19,288 bases of DNA from JBCBTJ01 sp964597685 (GTDB lineage Bacteria > Pseudomonadota > Alphaproteobacteria > Caulobacterales > Hyphomonadaceae): NCBI GenBank assembly GCA_964597685.1, contig CAZQZC010000041.1, positions 1 to 19,288 on the forward strand, written 5' to 3'. A program made the translations under genes and the position numbers. Below, one piece after another: positions 14,543-19,288 of the stretch; position 1 is the stretch's first letter, and each line of letters begins with the position of its first letter. The notes beneath the pieces were generated by a model. It searched no databases, was not told the DNA's origin, and worked only from the letters and a program-made list of their open reading frames with translations.

Positions 14543-15415
14543 TCAGGCGGCCTGAACCGCCTTTTGGGTCAGCGCGCGGTGGAGATGGCCGCCCGGCAGG
14601 CCCAGGCGTTTACAGGCGAGCACGGGTGGAGAGCCTGGGACCGGAACACGCTCCGCCAATCGCGCCGCCTGGCGGATGGCCGGGCCCTCCAGCGGGCGAA
14701 GTCCGTAAGCCTCGCCCAGGCCCAATCTCCGCCGGACGGGCAATGGCAAGATGTCCACAGCTGCGCGGATAAACGGACGTTGAAAGACGCGCAGCGGGCC
14801 GGGAAGGGCGGGCGTCGCGCGCACGATGTCGATAAACTCAAAAATGATCTCAGACGGCTCCAGCTTGGGAAGCATGTCCTCGAACAGGCGGTGTTGGGCG
14901 GCGAGCGACCGCGGAGCGCCGCTGGCGCCGTAGAGCCGGGCGGCCGGACCTTGTTCGCGGTAGTACCGTTCCTTCTCGGCCTCGGGCAATTTGTGGGCGA
15001 AAGCGCTGTAAGCTTCCAAGAAGCCATAACCTGCCGTCGCTTGGACCCAGCTCAAGAGCTCTGGATCGTCGGCGCGGTAGGCTTTCCCGCAGGGTGTGAC
15101 GCCTTGCACCTTAGAGTGCATCCGGGCGACCTTGCCGATCACGGTTTCCGCCAGGCTGCGCGGGCCATAGACGGTCACCATGGCCGCGAGGCCCGTCCGC
15201 TTCATTCGACCTAAGGGGTCAGTCCGGAAACGCGAATGATCCCAAACGCCCGAGCGGACGCGCGGCTCAGCCAATTCTAAGATCACCGCCGCGACGCCGC
15301 CGACAAATAAAGTGGCCGGGTTCTTGTAGATCCGCCAGGCGACGGAATCGGGCGCAGAAAGCGCCGGCTCGCCCGGAGGCGACATAAAATCGATGTCCTG
15401 TCCCAAATACTTCAT
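14543..15415 (-). CDS. MpaB/DUF2236-family protein (putative oxygenase-like)
   Basis: DUF2236 proteins are related to fungal MpaB and bacterial rubber-oxygenase (latex-clearing-type) enzymes and are proposed to be heme proteins. This 290-residue protein shows the family start SVAWRIYKNPATLFVGG, then ILELAEPRVRSGVWDHSRFRTDPLGR and YRADDPELLSWVQATAGYGFLEAY. Many members have LAHP where this one has LAEP (Glu50), whereas His60 of DHSRF is kept; Glu here may mark a subgroup, and its effect on heme or metal binding is unknown. No signal peptide or membrane segment is obvious. Start ATG at 15415; 59 bases separate it from the stop of the glycerophosphodiesterase gene upstream, so the two may be co-transcribed. 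Confidence 0.82.
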   Translation of the reverse strand: MKYLGQDIDFMSPPGEPALSAPDSVAWRIYKNPATLFVGGVAAVILELAEPRVRSGVWDHSRFRTDPLGRMKRTGLAAMVTVYGPRSLAETVIGKVARMHSKVQGVTPCGKAYRADDPELLSWVQATAGYGFLEAYSAFAHKLPEAEKERYYREQGPAARLYGASGAPRSLAAQHRLFEDMLPKLEPSEIIFEFIDIVRATPALPGPLRVFQRPFIRAAVDILPLPVRRRLGLGEAYGLRPLEGPAIRQAARLAERVPVPGSPPVLACKRLGLPGGHLHRALTQKAVQAA

Positions 15416-15474
15416 GGCGCGTCAGCCTAGCTCAACGCTCGGTTTGGGCAAGCGGATGGCCGCGAACCCGCCGC

Positions 15475-16452
15475 TCAAGGCCTGCGCGTGTTGCATTGCT
15501 GCACGGCGATGTCATCGGCTTGAAGCGCCGCCGCGACGCGGCGTGGCTCATCGGTCGACAAGAGAACAAGGCCGTTGTCTACGAGGTCCTGGTACTCCGA
15601 CGGGTCGCCGTCGGCCCAATAGGCGGTGTCTAAACGGGTCTCCGGCCGGCCAAGGGTTCCGAACGCGGGCTCGACGCCTTCCGCGCGCAGGCGCGCCCAA
15701 GCGGCCGGGTCCGGCTCCCGCGTGCCGGTCCAGCCGAGGATCGAGGTACGGTCGAGCCCGAAGGATTCCAGTTCGGCGAGATCGTCGCCGCCGCGCGCGC
15801 CAGCGCTGATGAAGAGGCCAGAAGCGAGGCCGCCGATCTCCGCTGCGCCGCGTCCGCCCGCCAACAGAATGACATTGCCCTCGGCCTCTGCAGCCCGCAC
15901 GGCCGAGACGATGTTGCGGAAGGACGTCGTCCCTTTCCGATCAAGCTCCAGGATCGCGCCGGCTTCTTTCGCCCACAGCAAGATGTCGGTCAGGAGCGGC
16001 GGCGCGAAATCGGTCACGGTCCCCGCATTATCTATGAGATTGGCGTCGCGGATAGCGGCCCAATCGGTGTCCGCCACAGCCCCGTCGAGCGTCGTGGTGC
16101 GCCCCAGTGTGCGGTCGTGCAGGAGGAAGAGCACGCCGTCGCGGCTCTCCTGAACATCGATCTCAAACGTGTAGATCCCTGTTGCGAATGCGTCCTGCAG
16201 CGTCTCCAGCGCATTCTCTGGAAAGCCGGGCGCCGGGCCGCCGCGGTGGGCTGCGATCACCAGGCCGCCGGCTTCCCGAACGCAATCGAAATAATCGGGC
16301 AAGGATCGCGGATCGGCCGCCACGTCCGTCGACGCCGCCGATGCAGGCGCTTCCGCGTCGCGGCTTTCCGCGCCGTCGTCGCCCGTCTCTGCGTTGCCGC
16401 ACGCCGCCAAACCCAGGGCCGCCGCAGCGACAGCCCATCCTGCATTCTTCAT
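15475..16452 (-). CDS. Glycerophosphodiester phosphodiesterase-family lipoprotein
   Basis: The 325-residue protein starts with a lipoprotein signal ending in the lipobox LAAC (Cys18), followed by Gly19 and a low-complexity Asp/Glu/Ala linker to about residue 48, so it is probably anchored to the outer membrane facing the periplasm. The GDPD domain has AHRGG (His69, Arg70), PENALE (Glu78), EIDVQ (Glu96, Asp98) and HDRTLGRTTT (His111), the full acid-base and metal set of the family, and ILELDRKG later. It would release glycerol-3-phosphate and an alcohol from lipid headgroups. A cysteine pair (C56 and near the C-terminus, QQCNTRRP) may form a disulfide. It is divergent from the acyl-CoA ligase across 107 bases. 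Confidence 0.9.
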   Translation of the reverse strand: MKNAGWAVAAAALGLAACGNAETGDDGAESRDAEAPASAASTDVAADPRSLPDYFDCVREAGGLVIAAHRGGPAPGFPENALETLQDAFATGIYTFEIDVQESRDGVLFLLHDRTLGRTTTLDGAVADTDWAAIRDANLIDNAGTVTDFAPPLLTDILLWAKEAGAILELDRKGTTSFRNIVSAVRAAEAEGNVILLAGGRGAAEIGGLASGLFISAGARGGDDLAELESFGLDRTSILGWTGTREPDPAAWARLRAEGVEPAFGTLGRPETRLDTAYWADGDPSEYQDLVDNGLVLLSTDEPRRVAAALQADDIAVQQCNTRRP

Positions 16453-16544
16453 CGCCGACTCCGCTCGATTCTTGTCCTGCGAATTAGCCCGGAATAGGTA
16501 TCAGTTTAAAGACGACAGCGCCGAGGGCGCGACGCGAAACGATC

Positions 16545-16552
16545 AAAGGAGG
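16545..16552 (+). promoter_or_regulatory. Consensus ribosome-binding site of the acyl-CoA ligase gene
   Basis: AAAGGAGG is a near-perfect Shine-Dalgarno sequence, 7 bases before the ATG at 16560. It decides that start over the out-of-frame ATG at 16556, which is only 3 bases from the site, and predicts strong translation compared with most neighbours. Confidence 0.8.
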
Positions 16553-16559
16553 AATATGC

Positions 16560-18188
16560 ATGCGCGGGATCATGCAGGATTGGCAATTGACGGTCGACAA
16601 GATCCTCGACCATGCGGCGCTGAACCATACCAGTCGCGAGATCGTCACGCGCTCCGTCGAGGGGCCGATCACACGCACGACTTATGGCGAGCTTCGCCGG
16701 CGCGCCAAACAGGTCTCCGCCGCGCTCCTGGAGGCTGGGATAAAACCCGGCGACAGGGTCGCCACGCTCGCCTGGAATACCGCCCGCCATATGGAGGCGT
16801 GGTACGGCGCGATGGGAATCGGCGCGGTGCTGCATACGATCAATCCACGTCTTCACCCGGAGCAAATCGCCTGGATCGCCAACCACGCCGAAGACAAGAT
16901 CCTGATCGTCGACACGACGTTCCTGCCTATCGTCGAGGCGGTGGCCGGCCACCTCGAGACGATCGAGCGTTTCGTGGTCCTCTGCGACGCCGACGGAATG
17001 CCGGAAACGTCGCTGCCGAACGCCATCGCCTATGAGGCCTGGATCCACGGGCGCGGCGAGGACGCCGCCTGGGGCGGCTTCGACGAGAACACCGCTTGCG
17101 GCCTGTGCTACACGTCCGGGACGACGGGCAATCCCAAGGGCGTACTCTACTCCCACCGCACCAATATCCTGCACACGCTGATCACCTTGGCGCCGGACGT
17201 CATGGGCCTCGCGGCGAAGGAGGTCGTTCTGCCCGTCGTGCCCATGTTCCACGCCAACGCCTGGGGCCTCGCCTTCTCTTGCGCGGCGGTGGGGGCGAAA
17301 ATGGTCATGCCCGGCGCGAAGATGGACGGCGCTTCGATCTATGAATTGCTCGACAGCGAGAAAGTGACGATGACGGCGGCCGTGCCGACGGTCTGGCTGA
17401 TGCTGTTGAATTACCTTCAGGAAAACGACCTCAAACTGCCGCACCTCAAGCGCGTCGTGATCGGCGGATCGGCCGTGCCCGAGCGGATCCTCCGGGCCTT
17501 CGAACAGGATTACGAGGTCGACGTCGTCCACGCTTGGGGCATGACGGAGACGAGCCCGCTTGGCACGCTGGGGGCTTTGCCGGCGCATCTGGAAAACGCC
17601 GACATCGACACCCGCATCGGACAGAAGCTGAAACAGGGCCGTCCGCCGTTCGGCGTGGAGCTCAAAGTTGTCGACGACGAGAACAACGCGCTCGCCCGCG
17701 ACGGCAAGACGTCGGGCCGCCTGCTCATCCGCGGCGCGGCGATTGCGGCGGGCTATTTCAAGGGCGCCGGCGGCGAGGTGCTGGACGACCAAGGCTTTTT
17801 CGACACCGGCGATGTCGCCCACCTCGACGCCCACGGAACCATGCAGATCACCGACCGGGCGAAAGACGTGATCAAGTCCGGCGGGGAATGGATCTCCTCC
17901 ATCGACATTGAGAACCTCGCCGTCGGCCACCCCAAGGTCGCTAACGCCGCCGCCATCGGGATCTACCACCCAAAATGGGACGAGCGCCCGCTCTTGATCA
18001 TCCAGGCCGCCCCCGGCGAAGCGCCCACCAAGGACGAGCTTCTCGCCCATTTGGAAGGCAAGATCGCCAAATGGTGGACGCCCGACGACGTGGCCTTCGT
18101 CGACGAAATCCCCCTGGGCGCCACCGGCAAGATCAACAAGCTGGCCCTGCGCGAGCGGTTTAAGGATTACACTTTGCCGACGGCGTGA
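16560..18188 (+). CDS. Fatty-acid-CoA ligase, AlkK-like (medium/long chain)
   Basis: The 542-residue ANL-superfamily enzyme activates fatty acids with ATP and CoA. Motifs in order: TTYGELRRRAKQ, the P-loop YTSGTTGNPKG (184-194), PMFHANAWG typical of AlkK-type ligases, WGMTETSPLG near 326, DTGDVAHLD near 415, ITDRAKDVIKSGGEWISS (adenylation hinge), and the C-terminal catalytic Lys in GATGKINKLALRE near 525. Length and N-terminal shape match AlkK of alkane-degrading Pseudomonas. Start ATG behind a consensus ribosome-binding site; a second in-frame ATG (residue 5) is possible. A 575-codon open frame exists on the opposite strand but is a by-product of codon bias. DUF1428 and VOC genes follow on the same strand. 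Confidence 0.95.
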   Translation: MRGIMQDWQLTVDKILDHAALNHTSREIVTRSVEGPITRTTYGELRRRAKQVSAALLEAGIKPGDRVATLAWNTARHMEAWYGAMGIGAVLHTINPRLHPEQIAWIANHAEDKILIVDTTFLPIVEAVAGHLETIERFVVLCDADGMPETSLPNAIAYEAWIHGRGEDAAWGGFDENTACGLCYTSGTTGNPKGVLYSHRTNILHTLITLAPDVMGLAAKEVVLPVVPMFHANAWGLAFSCAAVGAKMVMPGAKMDGASIYELLDSEKVTMTAAVPTVWLMLLNYLQENDLKLPHLKRVVIGGSAVPERILRAFEQDYEVDVVHAWGMTETSPLGTLGALPAHLENADIDTRIGQKLKQGRPPFGVELKVVDDENNALARDGKTSGRLLIRGAAIAAGYFKGAGGEVLDDQGFFDTGDVAHLDAHGTMQITDRAKDVIKSGGEWISSIDIENLAVGHPKVANAAAIGIYHPKWDERPLLIIQAAPGEAPTKDELLAHLEGKIAKWWTPDDVAFVDEIPLGATGKINKLALRERFKDYTLPTA

Positions 18189-18279
18189 GCACAGCTCCAA
18201 ATTCCCGCCTCCGCCCATACCGAAACCCGCCAAATGGGTGTACAGTCCGCCGAGTGCACACGCGAGCGAGGAGGGCGCG

Positions 18280-18633
18280 ATGACCTATGTGGACGGCTTT
18301 GTGACGCCGGTGCCGACGGCCAACAAGGAGGCCTATCGGGTTTTTTCGGAGACGTGCGCGGAGGTCTACAAGGATTTCGGCGCGCTCGCCTTGGTGGAGG
18401 CGTGGGGCGACGACGTGCCGGACGGCGAGGTCACCTCCATGCCGATCGCGGTGCAGCTGAAGCCTGAGGAGACGGTGGTCTTCTCCTGGGTCCTCTGGCC
18501 CGACAAGGCGACGCGGGATGCGGGGCTTGAGAAGATCTTCGCCGATCCGCGCATGACGGCGCTGGACGGCCATATGCCGCTCGACGGCAAGCGCATGATC
18601 TTCGGCGGCTTCACGGCTTTGGTCGAGGCGTGA
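18280..18633 (+). CDS. DUF1428 domain-containing protein
   Basis: The 117-residue protein begins MTYVDGFVTPVPTANKEAY and contains VEAWGDDVPDGEVTSMP, VVFSWVLWPDKATRD and a closing DGKRMIFGGFTAL, the complete DUF1428 pattern, a small dimeric alpha-beta-barrel-like (ABM-related) fold. Function is unknown. I chose the ATG at 18280, which has GAGGAGGG 5 bases upstream; an in-frame ATG at 18238 would add 14 residues and lacks a ribosome-binding site. It lies 91 bases after the acyl-CoA ligase and 36 bases before the VOC gene. DUF1428 and PhnB-like genes often neighbour one another in proteobacteria (general knowledge), so this pair is likely a functional unit. Confidence 0.92.
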   Translation: MTYVDGFVTPVPTANKEAYRVFSETCAEVYKDFGALALVEAWGDDVPDGEVTSMPIAVQLKPEETVVFSWVLWPDKATRDAGLEKIFADPRMTALDGHMPLDGKRMIFGGFTALVEA

Positions 18634-18669
18634 GCGCCCTGGCGCAACACCCATGAAGGAGCCTGACCC

Positions 18670-19065
18670 ATGGCCGACAAAATCGCCCCGTTCCTGATGT
18701 TCACCGGCCGCGCGGACGAGGCCATCGCGCTCTACACCTCCCTGTTTGACGGGGCCCGTATCGAAGAGATCGAGCGTTGGGGCGTCGAGGGGCCGGGCGC
18801 GGAGGGGACGGTGAAGCTCGCGGTGCTGAACCTCGCCGGGCGCAGCCTGATGTGCACCGACAGCCCGAACGCGCACGACTTCACCTTCACCCCGTCCACG
18901 TCTCTCTTCGTGACCTGCGCCGACGAGGCCGAGCTTGACCGCCTGGCCGGCGCCCTTCTGGAGGGCGGCGAGGCCCTGATGCCGCCCGGCGATTACGGCT
19001 TCAGCCGGAAATTCGCCTGGGTGCAGGATCGTTTCGGCGTCTCCTGGCAGCTGAATTGGGATTAA
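18670..19065 (+). CDS. VOC-family protein, PhnB/3-demethylubiquinone-methyltransferase-like fold
   Basis: This 131-residue protein matches the vicinal-oxygen-chelate subgroup often annotated as PhnB-like or 3-demethylubiquinone-9 3-methyltransferase-like: KIAPFLMFTGRADEAIALYTSLF at the N-terminus, a GTVKLAVLNLAGRSLMCTDSP middle strand pair, and WVQDRFGVSWQLNWD at the C-terminus. These names do not establish methyltransferase activity; the fold suggests metal or small-molecule binding. The ATG has AAGGAG (18656-18661). It is probably co-transcribed with the DUF1428 gene. The next gene, on the other strand, ends 70 bases downstream. The sequence between them holds only weak 4-5-bp hairpins, such as GCGGA/TCCGC at 19130-19145. 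Confidence 0.92.
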   Translation: MADKIAPFLMFTGRADEAIALYTSLFDGARIEEIERWGVEGPGAEGTVKLAVLNLAGRSLMCTDSPNAHDFTFTPSTSLFVTCADEAELDRLAGALLEGGEALMPPGDYGFSRKFAWVQDRFGVSWQLNWD

Positions 19066-19135
19066 AGCCTTTCCAGGCGAAGTGGAGACCGGTTCGCCAT
19101 CCGGAAATGCGTCAACACAAAGACCTTTAGCGGAG

Positions 19136-19288
19136 CTAATTCCGCCGCCCGAAGAGCCGGCTGAGCCAGGTGCTGGGTTTTGGTTTGGAGGCCGATCCAG
19201 GTCCAGGTTGGCCCTCGCTGCCCGCCGCAAGCTCCGCCAGGATCCCATCCAGCGTCCCCTGCGCGATCGCGATATGCGGATGCCCCTC
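19136..19288 (-). CDS. C-terminal fragment of an unidentified protein cut by the window edge
   Basis: On the minus strand an open frame enters from the right edge and ends with TAG at 19136-19138, giving 50 visible residues. It has an amphipathic helix-like segment (IAIAQGTLDGILAELAAG), a Gly/Pro/Ser/Lys linker and a basic end WLSRLFGRRN. No start codon lies inside the window. The convergent arrangement with the VOC gene and the flexible-linker-plus-basic-tail character make it a plausible real C-terminus. I do not recognise the family. Confidence 0.5.
   Translation of the reverse strand, partial: EGHPHIAIAQGTLDGILAELAAGSEGQPGPGSASKPKPSTWLSRLFGRRN

Noticed and set aside
16506..18233. 575-codon open frame opposite the acyl-CoA ligase gene
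   Set aside because: It lies almost exactly antisense to a fully recognised ligase with a consensus ribosome-binding site. Its translation is rich in Arg, His, Asp and Val with no recognisable domain, as expected from high-GC codon bias.
18634..18645. GCGCC-CT-GGCGC palindrome after the DUF1428 stop as a terminator
   Set aside because: A two-base loop is too short for a stable hairpin of this form, no T-tract follows, and the VOC gene starts 25 bases later.
18160..19248. 362-codon minus-strand open frame opposite the DUF1428 and VOC genes
   Set aside because: It runs antisense across two recognisable genes and has no domain-like sequence. The minus-strand gene at the right edge uses a different frame with its stop at 19136.

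Overview
The window is high-GC DNA from a Gram-negative bacterium, most likely an alphaproteobacterium of the Caulobacterales/Hyphomonadales/sphingomonad kind. The grounds are a lipopolysaccharide KDO pathway, the GPWAG form of RNase HII, a DUF3772-MscS channel, an MpaB-type DUF2236 protein and dense packing. This placement is an inference from protein style, not from a marker gene. I see no tRNA, rRNA, CRISPR array, transposase, integrase or phage gene. No gene-free stretch exceeds 300 bases; the longest, 613-781, is described as a regulatory region.

Left part (1-3021): a TetR repressor lies divergent from an AhpD/carboxymuconolactone-decarboxylase-like protein that lacks the catalytic cysteines, with palindromes between them. 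Next is a secreted glycine-zipper protein with an Arg-rich and an Asp-rich block, broken by a 100-N assembly gap, and then a TlyA-type methyltransferase on the minus strand.

Centre (3022-8240): this is a KDO (LPS inner-core sugar) locus. On the plus strand a DgoA-type 2-keto-3-deoxy-sugar-phosphate aldolase is followed after 2 bases by kdsA. Converging on it on the minus strand are kdsD, kdsB and a histidine phosphatase whose start codon overlaps the kdsB stop. The window holds isomerase, synthase and CMP-transferase, but no HAD-type KdsC for the KDO-8-phosphate dephosphorylation step. The coupled histidine phosphatase is the obvious candidate, although its second catalytic histidine is replaced. 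A terminator followed at once by a perfect -10 box separates kdsD from the upstream FAD oxidoreductase (family otherwise found fused to SelD).

Right part (8333-19288): a DCC thiol-disulfide protein, a quinone oxidoreductase, rnhB, ttcA, a short-chain dehydrogenase and a large MscS channel; then on the minus strand an MpaB-like protein and a glycerophosphodiesterase lipoprotein; then on the plus strand an AlkK-type acyl-CoA ligase, a DUF1428 protein and a PhnB-like VOC protein. The right edge cuts a minus-strand gene of which only the last 50 codons are visible.

Four of the five convergent gene pairs meet within -4 to +4 bases of each other, so the region has almost no space for terminators between converging genes.
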